Positions 44,438 to 56,532 of a stretch of DNA of 64,000 bases are shown here, in pieces. Numbering within the stretch: position 1 is the first letter of the stretch; the number at the start of each line of letters is the position of its first letter. The DNA lies in the NCBI RefSeq assembly GCF_018320785.1, contig NC_054865.1:11753579-11817578 (forward strand). Reading direction: 5' to 3'. The position numbers and the translations under genes are program-made. Under the pieces are notes generated by a model. The model did not search any database. It was not told the DNA's origin and saw only the letters and a list, made by a program, of their open reading frames with translations. The stretch is from Cheilinus undulatus (Eukaryota; Chordata; Actinopteri; Labriformes; Labridae).

Positions 44438-46012
44438 CTGAAGGAGACAAAAGACAGAAACAATAATTACATTAATTTTCATTTTAGTTGCTGATTTTAA
44501 GTAAGCAGTCTACTATCACACATGGTTGCTCCTGCTAACACCACAAAGACTTTTACCATTGCATTTACAATTTATCTTATTCTTCTGCTCAAGGTTTCTG
44601 CCTTTTAAAACACAAATTTCCTTCCTGTACCTCTGCTAAACATTGCTTAAGTGTGGTTCTCATGGTGGAATAATGAAGGCTCTTTTTAAATAAGCTGAGA
44701 CCTGCTCCTTTAATTTTGAGCTAACATTTTTTATGCATTGGCTGTACAAAAAGAATGATTCATTAGGTGAATGTTAATAGAAAAATTCATATAATTTTGC
44801 AGCTTTAAAACATTGGATGGATTGTCAAGACCCATTGTAGATGGCTGAAACTGAAGACTGATAAATTACATGGCAGGTCTCAGATTGAAAAGGTCACAGT
44901 TTACTTTAGATTCTCCATTTAAATTAACATGATGTTATTTTGAAAGTTAGTTGTTCTGAACAAAAGCAAGCTGCCTGGAAATTCATCAGTAAAACACATC
45001 AAAAACAGATGGTGGAATGCATAAACTGTAGTAATGACCTAAATTGTAGAAAAATAAAATGATTGTGGCCTGGTGTCATGATGGCAAAGAGCATCTCATT
45101 AAAGTAAATCTACAGTTGTTCATCATGTTGTGGCTGCTAAGATGTTGGATGTAATGCTGCTAAAGTAACAGTAGGTGGCATCATAGGAAAAAACATTACA
45201 CTGTTTAGACATCATCAGGATTGATTGTGTTTTATCCTTAGCCTCTATAGAGACATTTTAGTTACATTATCCAAACATTAATATTAATATTTTCCTTCCT
45301 GAATTTTCTAAGCTAAAAACCAAAAATAAATTGCAACTGTTTCAGCATGTAGAAAAAAAATCTCCTTGAGTGAAGAATTTTCAGCTCAAGGACTAAATTT
45401 GGACTATTTCCATTTAAAAAAAAGTCTGACCTGATATTCAAATAGATTTATTTGAGCTTAACACAGTTTGATTATAAACAGAAAAGCAGACATTTGTAGG
45501 ATGCACAAGTTAATGAAGGCCACTCTTACACCGGGTCAGTGATGTAAAAAGCAGTCAAAGCTGGTTAGAACCACTAATAAGTAGATAATAATTCTGTAAC
45601 ATTTTGTATCATCCCTCCTTCACCACTTTAACTTTGGACTTTTTGAGTCAACTGTTCATTAAAATCTCTAAAAATCAGATTTAAATTTTCAGAAGGCCCA
45701 TGTGTGTGACGACATCTGAAAAGCCTGGCACTGTCTTTAAATTCTAAGTTTTAGGCAAGGCTTTGGACCAAAAACAACAACAGAAAAAATCAGTGATCCA
45801 CACTGTTGTGCAGGTTGGTATGCTCATTCTTTACTATATGTGTGCACACACAGTACTGTCCACTCTAAAGGGCTCTTCAAAGCTGTGTATTAATCCACAT
45901 CAGAAACTAGTCCCAAACGAATGCACTATTTCCCTCTTGCAGATGAAAGAAATTACTACCACAGTGGATATAGCAGGAAGCTAACAGCTAGCCATAGTTA
46001 GCTTGTTTACTC

Positions 46013-46395
46013 TACACTGTAAAACAGAAGTTGGAAATACTCAAAATATTTGTTGAAACTGATTACGCTCAAATTTTTCAGTAATGGAAATATTATTTAA
46101 GATAACATATCCCTTTATTAGTCCAGCAAAAGGAAATTCCAAGTTTTTTGAGTATTTTGAATATGACTCAAGTTGAAATATATAATCTATACTGCAATCC
46201 CCGATTATTTTAGAGAATTCAAAACATTAGAGCCAACTGGTTTAAAAAAATAAGTATTACTGAACAAAATAGTATTCGTTTAGTTTCAGGTACTTAGCCA
46301 TTTTAAATTACATAAACTCAATTTTACTTGAACATTAAAGTTGGGTTATTAACTTTTTTTTTTTAGTTAAACTGCACTGTGGAAACTGTCCTTCA
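46013..46395. repeat. Possible AT-rich MITE
   Basis: The start ACACTGTAAAA and the GCACTGTGG near 46372, with ACTCAA/TTGAGT words inside, recall fish MITEs with CACTGTAAAA ends. The termini do not pair well, so this is tentative. Confidence 0.25.
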
Positions 46396-48029
46396 CTTAA
46401 AAAATCTGTTTCATCCACTGCAATTTTCCCTTCAGTCTTTCAATAGTTTAATGTTGAACAAGTGACTACAAGTGGGAATTTATTTCTAAATTTATTTGTT
46501 CATTTGTTAATGGACCATGTACAATAATAAACATAAATGTTGCCATTTGATGCATCGTACCAGAGTTAGCTAAATGCTAATTTACATCTGCAGTCTGCTA
46601 ACTGAAAGGTTCTTACTGAACCAGGAAGTCCTCTTCCATCATGTTCAGTATACCATCCCTTGTAGACTGTGAATGCTCTAAACAGGCGGGGCTTGTCTAA
46701 CTGAGTCAGTAACTTCACTCATGGGGGAAAGTGTCTAATGCCCAAATGTTGTGTGTGCTGTGTCAGTAATCTTGTTCTTATAGCAGCAAAATTGTTCAAA
46801 CAGTCGTTATTTGTCATGTGAGGTCTCTCACATTTCTAAAATCCAATAAAACTTTAAAAAATACTGAGCTTAAGAAGAGAGAAATTTAAACAATTATTAC
46901 ACTGAAATTCCCTGGAATAACAAGTCCTTTTCAGTCATTTTCTCAGGAAAATAACCTGTAATCCCAGGAAGACAAGCAGTGTCATCCCAACATAATGAAA
47001 TAAGTCGAGATCTACAACATCATCAATCAAGTAAAATTAAATGTTTATCGTCACTGTGCTTCCATAGTTTATCAGTGAACTTCAACAGGACGACTAAGCA
47101 TGAGCAGTTATACTGACAAACAAATCCCACCACAGCGGATAAAAACTCTCCATCCTGCGAGTATTATGTGTTTATTAGTGCCACACTCGCCACCATTACG
47201 TTATTTACCGCCCCACATGGAGCGGCTTGATGAATGAGCTGAGATTTAGAGCAGAAACACACCAGAAAATCCACCATTACACACCACACACAAATCCATG
47301 CAGAACACAGCACCTTCCCCTGACTTCCCCTCAGGATCCTGCTCTCTGTTCATCTTTATCCTGATTAACTGATTCAAAAGGAAAAAAGAATTGTTCTTTC
47401 AAACTCACTTTTTCCTGCCATTGTGAGTTAATAAGTGTAGCCTAGATATTTCTCTCTCCTTTTAACATATGGAGCGGCCTGAGGGGAAGCGAAGGGGACA
47501 AAAGGAGGGCCGTTCTGCCAAAATGGAACTGGGCCATTGATAAAGTGCTGCCTCCTCCCAGGCCCAGATTCACACAGAGACAAAAACTTACAAGCTTCGC
47601 ATTTTAACACCGGCTGATCCACAGGAGGTCATGATGGATGGATGAGGAGGATACAAATGACAATGTTAGACATCTGATAAAAACATAAAACACACGTATG
47701 GGGTATAATAAAAGAGGAAAAAACATGGAAAAACAAAACATATTTATGCAATTAGACAGCTTCTGTTTCACATCCACAAAGACTTTTTGACAGTCTTCTG
47801 AAAAAAGTACTAACTTTTCCTGCGTTTACCAAACTGAAATGTCTGTTTCTCTCCCTAAAAGATTATAAGTAAAATTCTCCATCTCTGGCAGAATTCTTTC
47901 CTAAAAAGCTCCTTTTACTCCTCCAAAACAATCCACTGATGAACTGCAATAAATTCAAATCTCTGCAGCGAGGTGTAAACTAGAACAACCTGCACTCATT
48001 CCCAGTGTCTGAGAATTCATCATGGCTCT

Positions 48030-48430
48030 GCGTTGGTGATAGCCAAGGCTAGAGGCATTGTGATTTTGGGCTGTCCGTCCATCTGTCCGTCTGTCTGTCC
48101 ATGCCATTCTTGTGAAAGCGATATCCCAATAATGCTTTCAGGGATTTTCTTCAAACTTTGCACACATGCCCACTCTTTTTTAGAGTATTTTTGGGGAATT
48201 GCCTCTATTGGACGGAAAATCTGAAGAGAAATGTGAAATATGGGAAGATGAAGTGGTGGAAAACATGCATCCAACAGCATCAGATCAGGATTCAAACCTG
48301 GAACTGGTATACTAAGGAGTGTAGCCTCTGTACATGAGCACCAGATCTACCAGCTGAGCTAAACCAGCTCCAACACATGCTACTCTGACTCAAGAAAAAA
48401 CTCATAAGATTTTGGAGGCCAAAGGTCATT
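48030..48430. repeat. Old interspersed repeat split by a SINE
   Basis: The left part 48030-48175 (GCCAAGGCTAGAGGCATTGT, then CTGTCCGTCC repeats, then TTCTTCAAACTTTGCACACA) and right part 48373-48430 (TACTCTGACTCAAG, ATTTTGGAGGCCAAAGGTCA) are colinear with the fragment at 12342-12480. I do not name the family. Confidence 0.55.
48176..48372 (-). mobile_element. tRNA-derived SINE with target duplication
   Basis: On the - strand it starts GGAGCTGGTTTAGCTCAGCT (48371 leftward), with an A box TAGCTCAGCTGGTAGA and a B box GGTTTGAATCC (about 48297-48287), the internal RNA polymerase III promoter of a tRNA. It ends ACTCTAAAAAA at 48176. Flanks ACACATGCCCACTC (48162-48175) and ACACATGCTACTC (48373-48385) form a target duplication with slight decay. 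The spacing of A and B boxes and the long tail make it a SINE, not a tRNA gene. Confidence 0.7.
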
Positions 48431-48512
48431 ATTTTTCTTAAATTTGACCCCAAACACTTGGATATTTAGTTCTGTAATTTAAAGTTTATGCATCTTCACT
48501 CCTAAAGAAATA

Positions 48513-49539
48513 CACTATATGGACAGAAGTATTTGGCCACACCTGTAAATCATTCTTTCAATCAGTCAGGTTGCCACAGGTGTATAAAATTAAGCACCTA
48601 GCCATGCAGTCTCCATCTGCAAACATTTGTGATACTAAATGGGTCATTCTGAAGAGCCACCTTTGCCAAAGGGTTCAGGAAATTTCATCACTGCGAGATA
48701 TTCCACAGTCAGCTGTAGGTGATATTATAAGAAAGTGGAAGTGTTTAGGGAACAACAGCCACAAAGCAGAAGACCACCTAAATTCACAGAGTGGTGTCAA
48801 TGACTACAAGTGCATGAAAGTCACCAACGCTCTGTTGATTCCATAGCTGAGGAGTTCTGAACTTCCACTGGACATGATACATGGCCAAGCAATTGTATGC
48901 AAGCCTCACATCACCAAGTCCAATGCCAAGAGTTGGATGGAGTGGTGTGACACTGGACTGTGGATCAGTGGATCAGGAAACGTGTTCTATGGAGGTATGA
49001 ATCATGATTCTCTGTTTGGGGCCGTCAGGGTTTGGGCAAGGCCCCTTATCTCCAGTGAAGGCCATCTTAATGCTCCAGCATACCAAGCCATTTTGGACAA
49101 TGCTATGCTTCCAACTTTGTGGCAACAGTTTGGTGAAGGCCCTTTTCCATTCCAACATGCCTGTGCCCCAGTGCACAAAGCAAGGACAATAAAAACATGG
49201 TTTGATGAGTTTGGTGTGGGAGAGCTTGACTGGCCCACACAGAGCCCTGACCTAAACTCCACTGAGCACTTTTGGGATGAAGTGGAACAGAGATTGCGAG
49301 GCAGGCCTTCCTGTCCAACATCAGTGCCTGATCGCACAAATGCTTAACAGAATGAATGAGCACAAATTCCCACAGAAGCACTCCAAAATCTGTGGAAAGC
49401 CTTCCAAGAAGAGTGGAGGCTGTTATAGCAGCAAAAAGGGGGGTAATTCCATATTAAAGCACATGCATTTAAATACAGTATCATGACAGTTCCTGCTGGT
49501 ATAATGGTAATGTGTCCAACTACTTTTGTCCATGTAGTG
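48513..49539 (+). mobile_element. Tc1-type transposon, about 1.03 kb
   Basis: Terminal inverted repeats CACTATATGGACAGAAGTAT (left) and, reversed, CACTACATGGACAAAAGTAG (right) are flanked by TA on both sides (48511-48512 and 49540-49541), the Tc1 target site. It carries a damaged transposase on the + strand. A second, more decayed copy of the same family lies at 56533-57545 in the same orientation. Confidence 0.85.
48571..49347 (+). pseudogene. Tc1 transposase pseudogene (157-aa open remnant)
   Basis: The N-terminal HTH part is in one frame (48571-48846: ISSLRDIPQSAVGDIIRKWK) and the DDE part in another (48874-49347), so a frameshift or deletion separates them. The remnant contains GHLNAPAYQAILDNAMLPTL and DWPTQSPDLNSTEHFWDEVE with the final Glu of the triad. 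The second catalytic Asp is replaced by Ala (F-Q-H-A-C-A-P where the family has H-D-C-A-P), and the first Asp region (W-S-D-E) is lost. It cannot be catalytic. Confidence 0.75.
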
Positions 49540-51167
49540 TATGTTGCTTCAGCTACGCACACTCACTAGGCCTTTCCACCACAGTGTATGACAGTATATA
49601 TTGCTGGGATAGAGACCATTAGTTCTGCATTACTTTTCAAATGCATTGTGGGATACTGAGTTCACGATAGAGGGTAAACAGTGCTCTCTCAGAATTTGGA
49701 TAGCATCACAAAATGGCTTATGTCCCAGAGAGCAGTGTGGGATTTTGGACACAGCCCCTCTTGTTCTCGCTGTTGCTATCTGTTTTTTATTTTCCTCTTC
49801 AAAATGCTTTACTTTGCCAAGAAGTGTTGGTTCTTGTTTGATTTTTCATTTTTGTATAATTCTCCTATTTGTTCACTTTATTGTGAGACACTTTGAAAAA
49901 AACTCCTCCTGCATAAAAAGGATTACATGTCATCTTTTATTGTCATCATCGCTCCTCTACACAAGCACGCCCTTTGCTCCACAACAGTTTAATTTGATTT
50001 TTATGTAAAAGACAAACAGACCGGACACCTGAGCTTTCATTCTGATTGGCACAAAAGCACAGATGCTTCAAAACACTTAACCTGAAAGGTGTCGAGTGTT
50101 TCATATCCTGCTGTTCTATTGCCTATTAATCACTTTTTGTCACAGGAGTGAAACTGATGTGAAAAGTATGTAATTGCCTATTAGACTAATTAGCACGGCA
50201 TCTCATTTAGCTCCTCTGACCTTATAACATTTCTCACAGCTACACAGAGTCACATTTAACAAAGAGGACCAAGCTGTGCTGGTATGAAGTCCTCTATCTG
50301 CAGGGCGTCCAGTCACATCATCAGCATGTCTGCATTTCTTATTTATTCAAATTCTTAATTTACATAGAAATTTGTCACATAGACCTGGGAGGCTCAAAAC
50401 AATCATCTATGAATAGAAATTAGAGCGATTTCTGCAATAGTAGGGGGCACTCTGTGAGCTGAAAAATGTGAGAAAGTCATAAAAACAGACAGTATGATTT
50501 GTTTTCAACTTTTTAGACTAGGTTTATAGTTCATTTTTGTTTAAATGGTGCCAAGTGTGTTCTCGAAAGTGTGATGTGTCTGTCTATATTTCACTGTCAG
50601 ACAGAAAACAATCTTGGTGCAAAACTAGAGAACAAAGAGGAAGGATTAAGCATCTTGATTATACCTTTGTACTTTAGGTTGTAGGAGTACCACAAATCAG
50701 ACCAATAAGAGGGTCAACCCTTCATTCCCTTTAGGAGCGCTGAGCTTTGGTGGCTGGTGTTTTGGTATTTACACCTCAGATTTTAGTTATTGTCTTTAAA
50801 AGACCAATTCCAGCTGTCTCTTTTAACTTCCCTCCTTCCACTGTGCCACTGAGCACACTGAACACATACAGGATGCACTATGAAACATGCTGGTGGAAGA
50901 TTTAACTTATATTTCGCTGGAGTATTCCCACAACATCAGAAACTATCAAAAAAGGGGCAGTGAACATTTCAGGCCAAAAATTCATAACAGAACAAGCTGA
51001 AACTCCCAACGTTTTTCAAGGGGTCACTCTGCAGCACTCAAAAGCCTGTGAGTTCACGCCATCGCATCTGGAGGAGATGATGTGTCATTGCCCTAAAACT
51101 GACGCATACAGTCCCTCAACTTTGTCATTTTTTTTCTTAAGTTGCAGCATGATAATTCTTTCTCTAC

Positions 51168-51572
51168 CAAGATTATAATAGTTAATTAAAACAAACTAAA
51201 TGGCTACAACTAAAATGTATTAAATTATTTTAGTTAACTGAAACCAAATAAAAACCCAGCTTTTGAAAAAAAAAAAAAAAACTAAATTAGAAAACTAAAA
51301 TTAAATAAAATCAAAGACATAATCTACTTAGTTTTAGTCTTTGACAGCAGCATAATGACTGACATGTATGCCCAAGCCCGAGTAAAATCCCCTGATTTGA
51401 TTGGAGAAGAGTTCAGACATTGGTAATGGTCTTAAGTTGTATACAAACATAAAAATTGAATAAGCTAAATGAATGGTGATGAGCCCTTTGGGCCATACCT
51501 CTGACAAGTATCCAATATTGCCAAAAAACTAACACTAAAACAAAAACAAAAACAAAAACAAAAACAAAAACA

Positions 51573-51603
<31 letters not shown>

Positions 51604-51772
51604 CAAAACAAAACAAAAAACTATAACAAAGCATTTTAGCGAAATAAAAACTAAACTAAACTAGCAACCCAGCAGGAAAAGCAAATTTTAACTCAACTGA
51701 AATGTAAAACAAAAGGTAAAACTGAAATTAAAAAAAAAAACTAATGAAAAACCCCAAACTATTGCATCCTTG
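51168..51772. mobile_element. hAT-like MITE, 605 bp, copy 1
   Basis: Ends CAAGATTATAATAGTTAATT and, reversed, CAAGGATGCAATAGTTTGGG. The interior is rich in AACTAAAAC words and contains an (AAAAC)n tract. Flanks TTCTCTAC and GTCTTTAC match at 6 of 8 bases. It is the same family as 55788-56386 but in the opposite orientation. Confidence 0.7.
51537..51618 (+). repeat. (AAAAAC)n/(AAAAC)n microsatellite
   Basis: A run of CAAAAA units changing to CAAAA units, inside the hAT-like MITE. Confidence 0.9.
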
Positions 51773-52908
51773 GTCTTTACAACAAGTACAGTACTGCACA
51801 TTCAAATTTTCCCCCTGTATCTTTAACACCATGATAATGCATGACATCAAGCTGTATAATTCCTGTTCATTACTACTAATAACAACATATTTTTTCTTAT
51901 TTCCAGAATTCACAGCAGGATTTTATGTAACAAAATATTAAAATCTGAGTAAATTGGTGTTTTATAGCATATCAAAAGGAGATTTCCATTTCCATTTCCT
52001 GCTTGTACAACCTAAAAGCAGCTGTTTGTGATTTTATCACAGTTTTTCTAGATCAAAATTAACTGTGCTGTTCCAGCAGGAGGTTATCAGTTTATTCAGT
52101 TCATTCTTGTTTGCCATATGGCAGCATGGCAGAAGCCATAAACCAGAGCAACGTTAGCTACTAGTGACAGGAAGCAGAGTTACAGTTAAGACAGAGCATT
52201 TGACCTGAATTGTGGGCCTGAAATAATTGAAAATATAAACTGACTAGTAATGCTGTTACTGACAACCAAGGAACTGGATATTTAATCATGTAATTGGCTA
52301 ATCAACTGCAACTCTATTATGATTTGGTGATCACTAAAGCCTACAGCATAGACCTACAGCTAGTCTACCTAGTGATCTAGAGTGGTGAAATCTTGATGTA
52401 CACCATAGGGTAATTTAACAGTGCTCTGTAATTGGATGAATGAAATATTCTCCACTCAAAGCATGACACAGACAGAGTCGTCACACACTTCTGAGGGATG
52501 TAATCGGTAACTGCTGACGTAAAACAGCCACTAAACCGCCTTCTCTCCTTTTCCTCTAAGTTATCCCAACTTTCATACAATATCACGATGACAGCCTTAT
52601 TTTATGGAGGACTTCACGCCTACTAAGAGCTAGGTGTGAGATTTAAGGTGTAACTTCTGCCTACGTTGGAACTATCTCAGCTGGTATAACACCTTAAATG
52701 TTAGCGGAGCTCTAACTCTACCCTCAATTAGAAATCATGTTCATACAAGACTGAAGTTATACGCCCTAAATGATAACCCTCATCTGCTTTATAAATGACT
52801 AGACTCAAATGATTAGGAGAACACTGAGGATGATTCAGCCCTATAAAGAAACTTGTGAGGGATAAACCTGAGCAATCATTTAAAAAAGAAATAAACAAAC
52901 AGTAAAGT

Positions 52909-53075
52909 TAGGGATGCACTATATAGGATTTTTATCTAATATCTGAGTATTTCTAAACTCTTTTTTGCCAAAAACAATACTGATATATACAAGGTATACA
53001 TATGTATATGGAAAAAAACGTATTTTTGAATATTCAGTCATTTATTTACTAAAAAATCAAAGAAGTCATGCAGCT
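52909..53075. mobile_element. Truncated hAT end, same family as 21463-22462
   Basis: TAGGGATGCACTATATAGGA and the following ATTTTTATCTAATATC match the left end of the 1.0-kb element. No right end is found downstream, so it is a fragment. Confidence 0.5.
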
Positions 53076-53184
53076 ATTGTCTTAATTCAAAACCAAATAG
53101 ACCTATGTTCGCTTCTGGAGTTGGAGAAATACTCCTCAATATGAGCTTTATCTGAGTCATTATTCAAAGCAGTTCCTGTCTGCA

Positions 53185-53860
53185 GTGACACAGAGGGACA
53201 CATCTCATGCTCTCTGTCTCTCTTTCTCTCCATTATCTTGTATTGTCTTCTCTGGGATAGACATGCACAGTTGGACAAAGTATGAAACAACAACAGAACA
53301 GCTTGCCATTGGTTGTTACAGCTCAGTCACAATGCAATGTGGAATGCAAACAGACAAATTGAAGACAGCATTAGCTGGCAGTGCCATAAACAATTGGAAA
53401 ATGGGATTAAAAAAATGGATAAAAAGACATTCAATGTTGGAGTTACTGGTGTGGTGGTCATAAGGGTTACAAAGGCATTAATAGCATCATTAGAACAGCA
53501 AAATAGAGGGCTTCCAGAGGAAAAACAAATAATTGGCTATGACTTATGGTTTAAAGTTATGTAGCTTTTTGTAACCTATGTCTCCTCTTGACAACAGTGG
53601 TCTAAGATGGCTAAATGCCATCAACCATTTCTAAAGAAAATCAAAGTTACTTTAGCTGACATGAAAAGGCCAAAGAGTGCAACTGATGTTTTACTGTATG
53701 CTTACCAGGCGAGCTACCCTGACAGCCACTGTATAACACATAACTGGCACATCTGTGCCTTGAACGGTCCAGTCATTAGCAACCACAGAACAAGGTGTCA
53801 TTTGTCACAGGAATCAACCCACCTAGGACAGGCCTGGTGTAACTTAGGGTCTGGCTAAAG
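53185..53860 (+). other. Unrecognised ORF-containing segment
   Basis: Frames at 53185-53463, 53313-53564 and 53607-53858 encode peptides such as KTFNVGVTGVVVIRVTKALI. They match no family I know, have no splice context I can support, and lie inside the SHANK2 intron between transposon remnants. They could be part of a decayed repeat or chance ORFs. Confidence 0.2.
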
Positions 53861-55787
53861 CGTTAGGATGAGGAAGCAGGGTCACCTGCAGCCTGACGTA
53901 GGTAGGAGACTCACAGACTGCTGCACAGAGCTGACTTCTCTGGCTTCTGATGATTTCAGGCAGACTTTAAGGCAAGTTTGTCACAGAAACAAGAAAATGT
54001 GCAGTTTGGCTCAAATTTAAAAGCACAGAAGAGGTTGGGTGATGTGCACCAGGTCATTTGACTATTGCAGGACTATTGCAGGACTATCAATAGACTATTT
54101 GACTATTGATGTGTCTAAAGTGCATGCACAAATCGCCATTGCGATGTAAATACAAATATTGTTGAGCCCTACCGTATATATTTAATGGAAGAGTTTGTTT
54201 CAGCGCTACTTGAGTATAGTCAACCAGAAAACTGCAAAAATAAAGACATGAACATGCAGGTATGAGCTAAATGTGAGCTTTGAAAGTTGCAGAAACATCT
54301 AAAGTTCAAGCACAGCCTGCTACACAAACACAATCACACATAAGTCAGGTTAGCACGTGGCCTTCATCTCAGTGCTGGCTCCAGTCCCCACTCTCCGTCA
54401 GCTGAGCAGGTTTGGAGGAGAGTGAAGCAATGATAGAGATATGAGAGGTGGGAGACCTTCATCGCCTTCATCACACCCACACATCGTCATCACATGACTC
54501 TGCTTCTACAACACAGCTCACACACACAACCTGCTTATCAACACACACACGCATCCCGCTTGTATTTATAGAAGAACACACATGCACTGACTCGGCTGTG
54601 CATGGTTATGTAACGGCGACCTACTAAAGCAGTGCGGCACGTGACCTGCGTGAGATGATGTTGAACTCTGCTGAGGGTTAGCCTGCCATCACAAACACCC
54701 CTCCCCCGATTCAGGCTGACATCACTGCAGGCCTCAAGGCTGCTCTCATCATCTGGTTGCTAGGCAACCCTTTCGTCCACAGGCACAACCAACGCACACA
54801 TTTAATCTGGGAGGCTAAGAGACGACAGGGATAAAAAAAAATAAAAAAAAAAGACAGAAAAAAGCCAAAAATGTCCAACAGAGACAATCTGATGTTCCCG
54901 ACGGTGCTGAGGCCGATCCCGACACAGCAAGAAAGAAAAGCAAAAGAGGAAGAGCACGAGAGTGAAGGATGGAGGGAGAGAGAGAGGAGCATGTGTGAAT
55001 CTAGGCCATCTTCTGTGCCTCTCTGTTGCCATCTGTTAGAAAGGATCAGAAGCAGGAGCACCTTTCCCTTCCCCGGGCCTCTTCATACGACAACGTGCTC
55101 TCTATGTACCAACGACCTGATCTGATGCTCTGATACCTGCACAACTTCTCAGATCAGTGCAACAAACCCCCCTCAGAGCTCAAAGACATGGATGACGTAC
55201 GTAATAGGGAGGTTTAACCTACATTTGACAGAAACAGACACACCAATCAGAAAAACAACTTTATCAGCAAGTTGATTTAAGCGTAGAGCTCAGTGCAGCT
55301 TTAGGAAAGAGTGATGCTGTAGTCACATCAGGGCAGGGTGACATCTGGCTGTTTGATCCTGTAGTAAACGAGTTCCTGAACTGAACTAAGCCACTTAGCA
55401 TCACTGCTAACGACACAGACAGGAATAAGAGTGCATTAGATGCAGTGAAAATGCAGCCACAGGGCTATAAATGAAAATAGTTTGAGCCTCAGCCATTTAT
55501 AGATAATACAGTTGGGGGCAGCTTTAAGTAACTTAGAATGACATCTGGATTTGAGATTTCTACGTCAACTTGGCCTAAATTCTGAAGACTGTATAGCATC
55601 TGGGAGCAATGCCCAGTTTTAAGGACTTCCACTGCAGCATGCTATAAGTGATAAAGGCAACGGGCAAGACTTAGTTTTCTGTGTGTGATGTTGTTGTTTA
55701 CAGTCACCACAACAGTCTAGTACAGCATCTGCAACACTGCCGAGGCCATGTCAGCTATAGCCAGCAACATCTTGGACACCAAGGTGC

Positions 55788-56386
55788 CAAGGTTATAATA
55801 GTTTTGGATTTTTCATCAGTTTTTATTTTTATTTCGTTTTCACTTTCTGTGTTCAAGTTCAGTTTAGTTTTGATTAGTTTTTACTACTGATTTGTTAGTT
55901 TTGTTATGTTTTTATTTTGCAAAAATACTTCGTTTTAGTTTAGTTTTTCTTGGTTTTAGTTAGTTTTAGTTTTTTTTCTGATAGATGTCAGGGCTGGGTA
56001 AACAGCATACATTTTTAGAAACATATTCTAACAGGCTACTCTTTACTTATCATTTTATTCATTTAAAGATGATGTCTGAATACTACTCCAGACATAAAAC
56101 AACCACTATGTGAAGTCTTAACCAATAAATTCAGGCCATTTTACACTCTGCTGACCTTGGCGTAGGTGCCATTCAATATGGTTGTGTCAAAGACCTAAAA
56201 CTAATGATATTATGTCTCTATTTTTATTTTATTTTAGTTGGTTTTGCAAGCACACTGTACAGTTTTAATTAGTTTTCATTTATTTCGGTAAAGTAGTTAG
56301 TTTTTATTTAGTTTCAGTTAGCTAAAATGATTTTTGAATTTTAGTTTTAGTTATGTAGTTAGTTTTAGTTAACTATAACAACCTTG
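55788..56386. mobile_element. hAT-like MITE, 599 bp, copy 2, perfect target duplication
   Basis: Ends CAAGGTTATAATAGTTTTGG and, reversed, CAAGGTTGTTATAGTTAACT. The interior is a T-rich series of TAGTTTTAGTT words. Both flanks are CAAGGTGC (55780-55787 and 56387-56394), an exact 8-bp target duplication. Confidence 0.85.
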
Positions 56387-56532
56387 CAAGGTGCATCCTC
56401 AGTTCATAGAAACTAAAAAGATTTTTAACCTCACTTTTCTCTAGATCATCTTCTCTTTCTGATTTACTGCCTTTATATCTGATATTAAACTATAATTTTC
56501 TTTAAAAAAAAAGTCATGCACATTTGGATTTA

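Noticed and set aside
43850..44494. + strand ORFs of up to 125 codons opposite SHANK2.
   Set aside because: They are antisense to the conserved SAM exon and have no independent similarity.
48280..48371. tRNA gene on the - strand.
   Set aside because: A and B boxes are present, but the distance between them and the lack of a proper cloverleaf, together with an A-rich tail and target duplication, indicate a SINE.
54711..55125. Possible small SHANK2 exon or + strand gene.
   Set aside because: Splice-like words exist on the - strand, but the peptides match nothing in Shank proteins as I know them and the ORFs on both strands overlap.
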